Source: Flavobacterium sp. BFFFF2
Lineage (GTDB): Bacteria; Bacteroidota; Bacteroidia; Flavobacteriales; Flavobacteriaceae
Direction of reading: 5' to 3'
Length of the DNA stretch: 64,000 bases
Assembly: GCA_002256385.1 (NCBI GenBank)
Contig: NKJD01000001.1
Coordinates: 124,001-188,000, forward strand
Shown here piece after piece: positions 18,922 through 26,638 of this stretch. The position numbers and the translations under genes were made by a program. How positions within the stretch are numbered: the first letter of the stretch is position 1; every line of letters starts with the position of its first letter. The notes below the pieces were generated by a model, which saw only the letters and a program-made list of their open reading frames with translations, had not been told where the DNA came from and ran no database searches.

Positions 18922-19235
18922 TGAACGAGGCCTATTTTGAATCAGAAGAAACGCACTTAGCGCGCGGAAAAAAAAGGGTATTGGCGCTCAAAGTATTTTA
19001 CGGAAACTTGATTTCGTATGTGGTCGTGATTGCCCTCTTGGCTGTAATTAATTACAAATATTCCCCCGAAATCATTTGGTTTTGTTGGCCCGCATTGGGC
19101 TGGGGCACCGGCTTGTTTTTGCGTTGGATGACCCTTTTTGGGTTGCCTATGTGGTTGGGAAAAGATTGGGAAGCCAAAAAAATAAAAGAGTTTATGGCTA
19201 AAGAACGGCAGCGGAGGTCGATGGATGGGTTGTAG
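18921..19235 (+). CDS. 2TM domain protein, 104 aa
   Basis: The start ATG shares one base with the stop of the kinase (TGATG at 18919-18923), which favours this start. An acidic N-terminus precedes the 2TM motif: KRVLALKVFYGNLISYVVVIALLAVI, IWFCWPALGWGTGLFLRWM and KDWEAKKIKEFMAKE. It probably has two inner-membrane helices with both ends in the cytosol. The same domain ends the upstream kinase, so the two could associate. Molecular function unknown. Confidence 0.85.
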   Translation: MNEAYFESEETHLARGKKRVLALKVFYGNLISYVVVIALLAVINYKYSPEIIWFCWPALGWGTGLFLRWMTLFGLPMWLGKDWEAKKIKEFMAKERQRRSMDGL

Positions 19236-19318
19236 GTGAATGCATTGGTTTCCCCCTTGGAGAAAAAAAGTGGTTGGTAACAAAAAAAAAGTATTTTTAC
19301 CCTTTCACTCTGCTAATA

Positions 19319-19909
19319 ATGGATCTGTTTCAACCCTTAATTAATCACGTCACCGCCAGAGTGACACTATCCGAAGAGGAAATCCAAGCTTTTGTCTCTT
19401 GTTTTAAAGTGACCCGAGTCAAGAAAAGGCAGTTTATCATTCAACCCGAATTCGTTGCCAAATACCGAAGTTATGTAGTGGAAGGTGCTTTTAGGGCCTA
19501 TGTGGTGGCCGATGCAGGCGAAGAACACACCATTCAATTTGCCGTGGAAGATTGGTGGATTTCCGATTACAGCAGCTATATTTTTCAGCAACCAGCCACC
19601 ATGTTTGTCATGGCATTAGAAGATAGCATCATTTTACAAATTGACTTTGAAAGCGAGCAAAAACTCAAAGCCTACAACCACCAATTTGAAACCTTTTTCA
19701 GACTGATGGCAGAACGGTCGTTTGCAGGTATACAGCGCCGATTAATTAGTAATTTAACCAAAACAGCCGAACAACGCTTCCAAGAATTTGAACAAAATTA
19801 CCCTAAAATTGCCCATCGGGTTCCTCAATATGCCTTGGCTTCTTTTCTGGGCATGACCACCCAATATATGTCCAAGCTACGCAATACAAGGCTTCACAAA
19901 AAAAGTTAA
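19319..19909 (+). CDS. Crp/Fnr-family transcriptional regulator, 196 aa
   Basis: The N-terminal cyclic-nucleotide-binding-like beta-roll (about residues 10-120: FKVTRVKKRQFIIQPE, YVVEGAFRAYVV, EEHTIQFAVEDWWISD) is followed by a long helix and a short winged-helix region (VPQYALASFLGMTTQYMSKLR). This is the standard short Crp/Fnr type of Bacteroidota; the ligand is usually unknown. ATG at 19319 starts the conserved domain; an upstream in-frame extension is unlikely. The next gene encodes an AhpD-like protein, a frequent partner of such regulators. The two are now separated by the right MITE-like copy. Confidence 0.88.
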   Translation: MDLFQPLINHVTARVTLSEEEIQAFVSCFKVTRVKKRQFIIQPEFVAKYRSYVVEGAFRAYVVADAGEEHTIQFAVEDWWISDYSSYIFQQPATMFVMALEDSIILQIDFESEQKLKAYNHQFETFFRLMAERSFAGIQRRLISNLTKTAEQRFQEFEQNYPKIAHRVPQYALASFLGMTTQYMSKLRNTRLHKKS

Positions 19910-20018
19910 ACTAGTTTCACTTCTTTTATTCATCTGGTTTCAGCTGTTTTCCTCATCTAGTTGATTGAAAAACGGAGGTGTGCTGTTGCATCTTTGCCTT
20001 GTCAATAACGACAAGACA

Positions 20019-20455
20019 TTTAACCCAGATTACGCATTAGAAATTTATTACAAGAAAAAATGACTGCAAATCTGCAAATGTACTGAGAATTGATCTAAAC
20101 TTTTTTCAATTGGCTGCAAAATGGTCTTTTCGCCCCATATTGCCCCTTTTTATTACTCCGTAGCGCTGCTATGCAGTGCAAAAAAGTGACAATCTGGAAC
20201 CAAAATCCTCATTTTTCGCTTCAATCAAAAAAGTCTAAATCAATTCAGTTTTTTGTCCTCAATGTAGCTCTGCTACATCTCCGGTAAAAAAAGTCCGTGC
20301 ACTCCCAGCTTTATTGTCCTTTTCCCTTTTTAATGGCGTTAATATTTGTTTTTTTAAAGGTCATTAAGAACCAACTTTTTTATTGGAGTTTGCAAATGCA
20401 AACTTTTTGTAAGTGTTGGTTTCACTGCAAAGTCTAATGCGTAATCTGGGTTTAA
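20019..20455. mobile_element. MITE-like noncoding element, right inverted copy (20024-20450) with 5-bp flanking repeats
   Basis: Terminal inverted repeats are perfect over CCCAGATTACGCATTAGA (20024-20041 and the inverse ending at 20450). TTTAA occurs directly on both outsides (20019-20023 and 20451-20455), like a target-site duplication. The body is the reverse complement of 14231-14655 with scattered differences. Hairpin ATGTAGC / GCTACAT and the inner module (about 20090-20250) are kept. It lies between the Crp/Fnr gene and the AhpD-like gene. Confidence 0.82.
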
Positions 20456-20467
20456 TTATTTAAAAAG

Positions 20468-21016
20468 ATGAATACAACAGAAAAAGGAATGTTCACCGTT
20501 CCAACCCGAGAACAGGTTTCAGAAAACAACCAAGCCATTTTTGACAACTTGCACAAAATGATTGGTTTTGTACCCAATTTGTATGCCTACTATGCGCATA
20601 GTGAAACTGCCTTAGCAGATTATTTGGCTTTGCAAAACCGCAAAAGTTCCATTACTAACAAAGAAAGAGAAATTGTGAATTTAGTGACCAGCCAAATCAA
20701 TGGTTGTCGGTATTGCCAATCGGCTCACTCCGTTTTTGGGAAATTCGCAGGTTTAACAGAAGAACAAATCCTTGAAGTGCGAAAAGGAAGCGCCTCCTTT
20801 GATGACAAATCACATGCGTTGGTTCAATTTACCGCTTCGGTCGTTGAAAACCGAGGCAAAGCAACTGCCGAAGCCAAAGAAGCCTTCTTTAACGCAGGGT
20901 ATACCCAAGCCAACATGATTGATGTGGTGATTGTCATTGGAGACAAAACCATCAGCAATTACATTCACAATTTGACAGACATTGAAATCGATTGGCCGAT
21001 TGCGGTGGAAATTTAA
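20468..21016 (+). CDS. Carboxymuconolactone decarboxylase (AhpD-like) family protein, 182 aa
   Basis: The AhpD-like fold carries the redox and active-site motif CRYCQSAHSVFGK (CxxC-xx-H at about residues 75-82), preceded by SSITNKEREIVNLVTSQINGC. In AhpD the two Cys reduce a peroxiredoxin partner; a similar peroxidase-linked role is inferred. Length fits the peroxidase-related subgroup. The Crp/Fnr gene upstream in the same direction could control it, but the inserted element at 20024-20450 now forms its promoter region. Confidence 0.88.
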   Translation: MNTTEKGMFTVPTREQVSENNQAIFDNLHKMIGFVPNLYAYYAHSETALADYLALQNRKSSITNKEREIVNLVTSQINGCRYCQSAHSVFGKFAGLTEEQILEVRKGSASFDDKSHALVQFTASVVENRGKATAEAKEAFFNAGYTQANMIDVVIVIGDKTISNYIHNLTDIEIDWPIAVEI

Positions 21017-21036
21017 TTCATCCATCCTATTTTTTC

Positions 21037-21073
21037 AAAAAAGAGTTGACTTCAGCAGGTCAACTCTTTTTGT
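21037..21073 (+). terminator. Terminator after the AhpD-like gene
   Basis: Stem AAGAGTTGAC / GTCAACTCTT (21041-21050 and 21059-21068) with flanking A-run and T-run. Confidence 0.88.
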
Positions 21074-21115
21074 GTTAAGTCGGATGAGCTAGTTTGTATG
21101 AAATAATAAATATCG

Positions 21116-21322
21116 TTGACCAAAATATTTCATTTGAAAACGGAAGCTAGCATCATTGATAAATTAAAACGCTTTGTTCTTCTATTTGTGGAAACTTTTG
21201 GTCTGGTTGGCTTGGAGCCATTGGCGCCTTTCATTGTGTACGGTGCCAAAAGGCAGTCCGAGCAAGATAAAATGAACACACTGGCGGATTACAAAAAAAG
21301 GCTAGCAGAAATTACAAACTAA
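21116..21322 (+). CDS. Small hypothetical protein, uncertain, up to 68 aa
   Basis: The reading frame from a TTG at 21116 has coding-like codon use and ends 56 bp before mtaB. It encodes KLKRFVLLFVETFGLVGLEPLAPFIVYGAKRQ, one possible membrane segment, with a charged C-terminus (ADYKKRLAEITN). No in-frame ATG precedes it. It could be a real small protein or the remnant of a longer gene. No family recognised. Confidence 0.4.
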   Translation: MTKIFHLKTEASIIDKLKRFVLLFVETFGLVGLEPLAPFIVYGAKRQSEQDKMNTLADYKKRLAEITN

Positions 21323-21378
21323 TGGGTTAAATTTGCAGCCGCTATTGACGTGCGTCACGGCTGCATGAACACTTTGGA

Positions 21379-22689
21379 ATGAACTCGAATCCGACCGTTG
21401 CCTTTTATACCTTGGGGTGTAAATTAAATTATTCAGAAACCTCCACCATAGCCCGTCAAATTCAAGATGATGGGTTTACGAAGGTGGCGTTTGAAGAACC
21501 CGCCGATTTGTATGTGATTAATACCTGCTCGGTCACGGAAAATGCCGACAAGCAATTTAAGCAATTGGTGCGCAAAGCGTTGCAGCAAAACCCACAGGCC
21601 TTTGTGGCCGCAGTGGGTTGTTACGCCCAATTGAAACCTGAAGAATTGGCCGCCGTAGACGGGGTCGATTTGGTGTTGGGTGCTACGGAAAAATTCAATT
21701 TAACGGCCTACATCCACGATTTAACCAAGAAAGAAACGGGCATTATTCATGCGTGCGAAATTGACGATGCCGATTTTTATGTGGGCAGTTATTCGATAGG
21801 CGACCGCACCCGCGCCTTTTTAAAGGTGCAAGATGGCTGCGATTACAAATGTACTTATTGTACCATTCCGCTGGCCAGGGGCATTTCACGCAGTGATACC
21901 TTGCCCAATGTGGTGCAAAATGCGCATGACATTGCCCAACAAGGCATCCGTGAAATTGTACTGACAGGTGTCAACATTGGCGACTATGGCAAAGGCGAAT
22001 TTGGCAATAAAAAACACGAAAATACCTTCTTGGAATTAATCCAGGCTTTGGATGAAGTCAACGGCATTGACCGCCTGCGCATATCTTCTATTGAACCCAA
22101 TTTATTAAACCCAGAAATCATTCAATTTGTGGCGCAAAGCAAGCGTTTTGTGCCCCATTTTCACATTCCACTGCAAAGTGGCAGCAACACCTTGCTTAAA
22201 CGCATGAAGCGCCGATACATGCGCGAATTGTACCAAGAACGGGTGGCCGAAATTCGGACGCACCTGCCCCATGCCTGCATCGGCGTGGATGTGATCGTGG
22301 GATTTCCGGGCGAAACCGATGAATTATTCTTGGAAACGTACGAGTTCTTGAACGACTTGCCCATTTCTTATTTGCATGTGTTTACCTATTCGGAACGCGA
22401 AAATACCGAAGCGGCCAGTATGGAAGGCGTGGTACCAATGGCCACCCGACACAAACGCAGTAAAATGCTGCGTGGCCTCTCCGTGAAAAAACGCCATGCT
22501 TTTTACGAAAGCCAATTGGGCAGCCAGCAAACGGTGCTGTTTGAAGGCGAAAACAAAGAAGGCTACATCCATGGCTTTACGGCCAATTATGTCAAAGTTA
22601 AAACCCCGTGGAACCCTGCATTGGTCAATACTTTAGCAGAGGTGGTGCTTGACAGAATGGATGTGGATGGGGTGGTGAGGTTTATTTAG
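21379..22689 (+). CDS. mtaB: tRNA ct6A37/t6A37 methylthiotransferase MtaB
   Basis: This radical-SAM enzyme adds a methylthio group to t6A at position 37 of tRNAs reading ANN codons. The N-terminal UPF0004 domain holds three cluster Cys (YTLGCKLNYSE, VINTCSVTENAD, AAVGCYAQ). The radical-SAM motif is CDYKCTYC near residues 150-157. GVDVIVGFPGETDE and LHVFTYSERENT are conserved, and a TRAM-like domain ends the protein. The length of 436 aa is normal. It is a single gene, followed by a large composite repeat. Confidence 0.95.
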   Translation: MNSNPTVAFYTLGCKLNYSETSTIARQIQDDGFTKVAFEEPADLYVINTCSVTENADKQFKQLVRKALQQNPQAFVAAVGCYAQLKPEELAAVDGVDLVLGATEKFNLTAYIHDLTKKETGIIHACEIDDADFYVGSYSIGDRTRAFLKVQDGCDYKCTYCTIPLARGISRSDTLPNVVQNAHDIAQQGIREIVLTGVNIGDYGKGEFGNKKHENTFLELIQALDEVNGIDRLRISSIEPNLLNPEIIQFVAQSKRFVPHFHIPLQSGSNTLLKRMKRRYMRELYQERVAEIRTHLPHACIGVDVIVGFPGETDELFLETYEFLNDLPISYLHVFTYSERENTEAASMEGVVPMATRHKRSKMLRGLSVKKRHAFYESQLGSQQTVLFEGENKEGYIHGFTANYVKVKTPWNPALVNTLAEVVLDRMDVDGVVRFI

Positions 22690-22691
22690 TT

Positions 22692-23100
22692 TGTTTCAAG
22701 TTTAAAGTTTCAGGTTTCAGGTTTCAGGTTTCAGGTTTCCCTTCAGAACTTTTGCCCCTTCGGGTCTCGGGTCAGGTTTCAAGTTTCAAGTTTCAGGTTT
22801 CAAGTTTCAAGTTTTGTTGAGGCGAGCTAAAGCTCGCGTACCTTACTGCCACTGGACTAATTCAGAAAGTCTTATCTATTTGTTTGCACAAGCTAAAGCT
22901 TGTGTACCTGAAGCCCACTGGGCTTCCTCCTCTTAATCTCAAATTCTATATATCATATGCACCGTTCGGCCTTTGGTCTCGGGTCAAGTTTAAAGTTTAA
23001 AGTTCTTTCTCGAACATCATTTTTATAAAACCTGACGGTTTGTTATCGCAAGGCGCTTTGTGCATTTTTTTTTAAGTTTAAAGTTCTTTCCCGAACAACC
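22692..23100 (+). repeat. Composite intergenic repeat, two hairpin-1 copies and heptad arrays
   Basis: In order: GGTTTCA/AGTTTCA heptads (22692-22740 and 22772-22812) around the core CCCCTTCGGGTCTCGGGTC; hairpin 1 GCGAGC / GCTCGC (22822-22837) with a decayed hairpin 2; a second hairpin 1 CACAAGC / GCTTGTG, loop TAAA (22887-22904); hairpin 2 GAAGCCCACTGGGCTTC (22910-22926); core ACCGTTCGGCCTTTGG with TCTCGGGTC (from 22961); then AGTTTAA heptads. From 23100 to the Rpn-type gene I see nothing further. Confidence 0.85.
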
Positions 23101-23270
23101 TTTCATAAAACCAGACGGCTTGACATAGCAAAACCCTCCGCGCCCCAACCTATGGCTAAGACATTCCGCTGTTGAATGACCTTTGATTCCCAAAGTTATA
23201 AAATGAGTTTGAAACGAGACTGAAGGAATTGTTTAAAAATCCCACTAACCAAAGCTCACGGAATAGTTTC

Positions 23271-24131
23271 CTAAAGTTTACCTATTTCGCTTTCCGAAAG
23301 CCCAGTGGTTTTGATGATAATTTCCATTGGAACTCCATTTTCTTTGAGTGCTTTAGCCACTACTAGCTTTCCTTCTACCACACCTTCTGTTTTTCCATCA
23401 TCAAAAGCCGTTTCAACGGCATAATCATAAACCGCTTTGTTGTCCCGAAAAACTTTTAAACTGGCTTCATATTTGCCTAGTTCTGCTGTGTTGTAATTGG
23501 CGATTTCTGCTTTTTCAAAGGCATTAGTGAATACATCATCTTTAAAAATGGTCGGGATGCTTTCAAAATCTTCTAAATGTTTGATGAAATATAGCCACTT
23601 ATCTAAACGGGTGTGTAACGCGTCTTCGGTTAGCTTGAAATTGGGCATTTCAAGGTAAATGTAAGTCAGCTTGTCATAAAACGTGCTGCCGTGTTGGTTT
23701 TTCAATTTGATGGTATGAACCACTTCGCTTTTTTCGGGTTCTGTGTCGTAGTCATCAAACGTAAAATCTAAAATTCCGATGCAATACACAGCCTTTAGGT
23801 TGTAGTTCCAATACCCTTTTTCGGCTTGTTCCTGTATTGGAAAGGTGGAATAATAAATGGTTCGATCCTTGAAATAGTTCTGTTTGGCTTTTTGGAGCTC
23901 GACGATGAATTTTTCGCCCTTGTCCGTTTCGCAATAGATATCATAAATGGCCTTGCGGTCGGCGTCGGTTTGACCTAATTGCTCCGCATTTTTGAAACTC
24001 AAATCAATAATGGTGTGGGTTTGAGGCAAAAGCGCATTCAAAAAGTCGATAAGCTGCGGCTTACTGGCTTCTTCGCCGAATATTTTCTTGAAACCAAAGT
24101 CGGTAAACGGGTTGATGTATTTTGCTCTCAT
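23271..24131 (-). CDS. Rpn/PDDEXK_2-family nuclease (putative transposase-like), 286 aa
   Basis: The start MRAKYINPFTDFGFKKIFGEE is the signature of the PDDEXK nuclease/transposase family, related to recombination-promoting Rpn proteins. Catalytic residues fit IYDIYC (Asp near 67) and FIVELQKAKQ (ExQ-type near 78). Later parts (LKAVYCIGILDFTF, KLTYIYLEMPNF) are family-typical. The C-terminus has a repeat-like helical region (TEGVVEGKLVVAKALKENG). Such genes are multi-copy and spread without known inverted ends. It is flanked on both sides by repeat-rich DNA, in an accessory region. Confidence 0.88.
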   Translation of the reverse strand: MRAKYINPFTDFGFKKIFGEEASKPQLIDFLNALLPQTHTIIDLSFKNAEQLGQTDADRKAIYDIYCETDKGEKFIVELQKAKQNYFKDRTIYYSTFPIQEQAEKGYWNYNLKAVYCIGILDFTFDDYDTEPEKSEVVHTIKLKNQHGSTFYDKLTYIYLEMPNFKLTEDALHTRLDKWLYFIKHLEDFESIPTIFKDDVFTNAFEKAEIANYNTAELGKYEASLKVFRDNKAVYDYAVETAFDDGKTEGVVEGKLVVAKALKENGVPMEIIIKTTGLSESEIGKL

Positions 24132-24204
24132 GGCTTTTTAATAAAACGATTGGGCAAATTTAAACCATAATTCTGAAAGGGGAATTTGCATAAAGTTATA
24201 ATCT

Positions 24205-24320
24205 TGCAATAGTCGAAAGTCGAAAGCGTAAAGTCGAAAGCTATTTGAAATTTGGGATTTGAAGTTTGAAATTGAAGGATTGAAGGATTGAAGGATTGAA
24301 AGATTGAAAAACTAAGAATC
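24205..24320. repeat. Short tandem arrays (heptads and octads)
   Basis: AGTCGAA-type heptads (24210-24240) and GGATTGAA octads (24268-24305). The gap 24132-24473 holds otherwise only AT-rich sequence with one more partial octad near 24362. Confidence 0.75.
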
Positions 24321-24473
24321 GATATAACTCTAAAAAAAAAACTTTTGCCTCAATTTGATTAAAAGATTGAAGGATTAAAGGATTTACGAATTTGATCCAA
24401 GAGCTTATAGGTTAAGATTCGCAGTTAATTAGGAGATACATTATTTAACGAACTAACCGATTTTCCTTCATAG

Positions 24474-25220
24474 TTATTTATACCAATCAGGTAAAATTGG
24501 CTTATTGTATTTTATACAATCATATATTCCATCATCATATAAGTAGATAGGAACTTCGAAACATTTCATATCTAAAAAATAATTTTTGTAGTTTATGTTA
24601 ACGGGTTGATCGCTAAAAACATCAATTCCCCAAGGATTGAATGCTTTTAAATTGTAAGTTAATTTATTTCTTTTATAATTTAAAAACAACTCAAATTTAT
24701 GGTCAAAAAAATATTTTTTATCTTTAAACTCATTGATATTAAAAATAAAATCATTAATTTTTTTAAAACCTAAACAGTATTTAATTGTGTTTACTCTATA
24801 CCTTTTAAATGATTTTTCAGCAAATTGACTTACCATTGCTGTGAAATAGTATTTGCTTGCTCCTTGTCTGATGAAATAATATCTCTGTAACTTTTCGTCT
24901 TCAATAAATGTGATACAATATAATTCTGATTGAATTTTATCATGATCAAATACAGGAGAATGATGAATGATATACTTAATGCCATCTTCATATATTACCT
25001 CATTATCTAGGATTATTTTATTGCTTTTTTTATCAATGAACGACAACTGCTTCATTAAACCATCTTTATAATTCACTCGCAAATACCATATTTTGTTCGA
25101 TTTTTGAGTGTTGACAGGCTCTAGATTTTGAGAGTCAAAATCATTATAAATTTCGACGTCATTCTTCTGATTACAATTTGTCAACAAGAACAATAAACAC
25201 AATAGCGAGAGTAGTCTCAT
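24474..25220 (-). CDS. Hypothetical lipoprotein, AT-rich, 248 aa
   Basis: The start MRLLSLLCLLFLLTNCNQ carries a lipobox (LTNC) with a predicted lipidated Cys16. ATG at 25220 begins the signal peptide and is preferred over a longer in-frame start. The body is rich in Lys, Tyr, Phe, Asn and Ile and reads as an all-beta or mixed soluble domain (KIWYLRVNYKDGLMKQLSFIDK, YYFIRQGASKYYFTAMV). I recognise no family. Its low GC against the genes outside 23-27 kb suggests it belongs to the accessory segment. Confidence 0.65.
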   Translation of the reverse strand: MRLLSLLCLLFLLTNCNQKNDVEIYNDFDSQNLEPVNTQKSNKIWYLRVNYKDGLMKQLSFIDKKSNKIILDNEVIYEDGIKYIIHHSPVFDHDKIQSELYCITFIEDEKLQRYYFIRQGASKYYFTAMVSQFAEKSFKRYRVNTIKYCLGFKKINDFIFNINEFKDKKYFFDHKFELFLNYKRNKLTYNLKAFNPWGIDVFSDQPVNINYKNYFLDMKCFEVPIYLYDDGIYDCIKYNKPILPDWYK

Positions 25221-25493
25221 AGATAAATGTAATTTTTGGTTTAATGGATCGAAAAGCCAAATTAAATGAAACTTTGCTAGTTTATACACGATCAAAAATA
25301 ACCAATTTTCTCATAAGAGGGATCTACAAAATTTAATTGATTTGTTTATGTTAAGGCTCCCTGGATGAAATTGAATTTTTAAAAAACTGTAAACTTTACA
25401 AAAAATGACTTCCGACTTTCAACTTTCGACTTTCGACTTAGAAAAACCTCATTTGTTCTGAAATATAAAAATGTAAATCAGCGTGTAATTTTA

Positions 25494-25501
25494 TACTTTT
25501 G
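25494..25501 (+). promoter_or_regulatory. -7 box (TACTTTTG) of the antitoxin gene
   Basis: It matches TAnnTTTG, 19 nt before the ATG at 25521; no clear -33 box. Confidence 0.45.
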
Positions 25502-25520
25502 AATATAAATTAAAATTCAC

Positions 25521-25730
25521 ATGCTTACTTTAAATCCGCAATACATTACAGACCATTCAGGTAAAAAAATATCTGTGGTACTTCCAATAAAAGACTTTAA
25601 AGCTATGATGGAAGAACTTGAGGAGTTAGCCGATATTAAGTTGTACGATGAAGTTAAAAAATCGGATGAGATTTCAATACCAATCGATGAGGCTTTTAAA
25701 ATGATTGAAGCGAAACGTAAAGCGAAGTAA
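25521..25730 (+). CDS. Type II antitoxin, RelB/Phd-like, 69 aa
   Basis: The N-terminal half resembles Phd/YefM-like antitoxins (YITDHSGKKISVVLPIKDFKAMMEELEELADI), and a charged helical tail (DEAFKMIEAKRKAK) would wrap the toxin. Directly downstream is a frame-broken relE-type gene, the expected partner. The antitoxin itself looks intact. It would normally bind the toxin and repress its own promoter. Confidence 0.78.
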   Translation: MLTLNPQYITDHSGKKISVVLPIKDFKAMMEELEELADIKLYDEVKKSDEISIPIDEAFKMIEAKRKAK

Positions 25731-25980
25731 TGGCTATAGCATCACCATAAAAAAGCGGGCCGTTAAAGCCCTCGAAAAAAATAAATGAACCCTATTATTC
25801 CGCTATGAAGCAAGCCATTTACAGCCTTGCTGACAATGCAAGACCCGTTGGTTATAAACAAAAGGCAGGTCAGGTTGCCGCATTCGGGTGGCAGATTACC
25901 GCATCATTTACGAAATCTTCGAAGACATTTTGGTAGTAGATGTCATTGACCTCGGACATCGAAAAGATATCTATGAATAA
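25731..25980 (+). pseudogene. Broken RelE/ParE-type toxin gene
   Basis: The region encodes a recognisable toxin only if frames are joined: SITIKKRAVKALEK, then INEPYYSAMKQAIYSLADNA with PVGYK, then GRSGCRIRVADYRIIYEIFE with DILVVDVIDLGHRKDIYE and a stop at 25980. A run of seven A (near 25775) shifts the frame by +1 into a stop. A second indel near 25860 shifts it back. The C-terminal catalytic-type motif RVADYRIIYEI and GHRKDIY is preserved in sequence. No good start codon is in frame. The toxin should be inactive unless an indel is a sequencing error or slippage occurs. Confidence 0.75.
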
Positions 25981-26225
25981 ATAGAATTGAAAGACTAAAA
26001 GATTAAAAGATTGAAAGATTAAGAATCGATATAAATCTAAACAAAAAACTATTGCCTAATGGCTATTGCCTATTGCCTATTTTTGATTGAAAGATTAAGA
26101 ATCGATATAACTTTAAACAAAAAACTATTACCTAGTGGCCATTGCCTATTGACTTCTTTTTACTTTTTACTTTTTACTTTTTACTTTTTACTTTTTACTT
26201 TTTACTTTTTACTTTCGACTCAAAA
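25981..26225. repeat. Tandem arrays after the broken toxin
   Basis: GATTGAAA/GATTAAAA octads (25985-26025), the near-duplicated phrase around CTATTGCCTA (26045-26080 and 26120-26150), and about eight copies of the heptad TTTTTAC (26157-26213). No coding signal is visible. The gap runs to 26314. Confidence 0.7.
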
Positions 26226-26314
26226 AAGACCTTATTTTTCCCACTTCAAAAAGCACCGAGTCACAGTACATGTAATTGAAAAAAAAATGAAGTAAATTTG
26301 TTTTAAAAATTTCA

Positions 26315-26638
26315 ATGATGATTAACAATCAGCTGCTTCCTTATTTACCTCATACTTTTGAATTGTTTAAAAAACATAAGGTTAAAAATGCCTACCTGTT
26401 TGGTTCTGCATTAACCGATTCATTTAATGAGAACAGTGATGTAGATCTACTAATCAATTTTTTAGATTATTCAAATCCTTTGGAAATTGGGCAAAGTATT
26501 TGGGATTTAGAAGACGCTATGGAACAATTGTTCAATAGAAAAGTGGATCTGTTAACGGAGCGATCTCTGAAAAACCCCTATTTCATTGCAGAGCTAAACA
26601 ATACCAAAAAACTCATCTATGAATTTGCAACAAAATAA
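26315..26638 (+). CDS. mntA: MntA-like antitoxin, minimal nucleotidyltransferase, 107 aa
   Basis: It has the MNT signature GSX10DXD: GS at about residue 31, then DVD (YLFGSALTDSFNENSDVDLL). A third acidic residue follows in KVDLL. In the MntA-HepT systems studied, the antitoxin AMPylates a Tyr next to the HEPN active site of HepT and so inactivates the RNase. Its last 20 bp overlap the start of hepT. This gene order and overlap are typical of the system. Confidence 0.88.
   Translation: MMINNQLLPYLPHTFELFKKHKVKNAYLFGSALTDSFNENSDVDLLINFLDYSNPLEIGQSIWDLEDAMEQLFNRKVDLLTERSLKNPYFIAELNNTKKLIYEFATK

Noticed and set aside
23271..24131. Rpn/PDDEXK gene considered as the transposase for the MITE-like elements
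   Set aside because: No terminal repeats like those of the 426-bp or 162-bp elements flank the gene. Only heptad arrays and composite hairpins are near.
26059..26295. Open frame with LFTFYFLLFTFYFLL repeats
   Set aside because: Translation of the TTTTTAC array. No ribosome site and no homology that I recognise.
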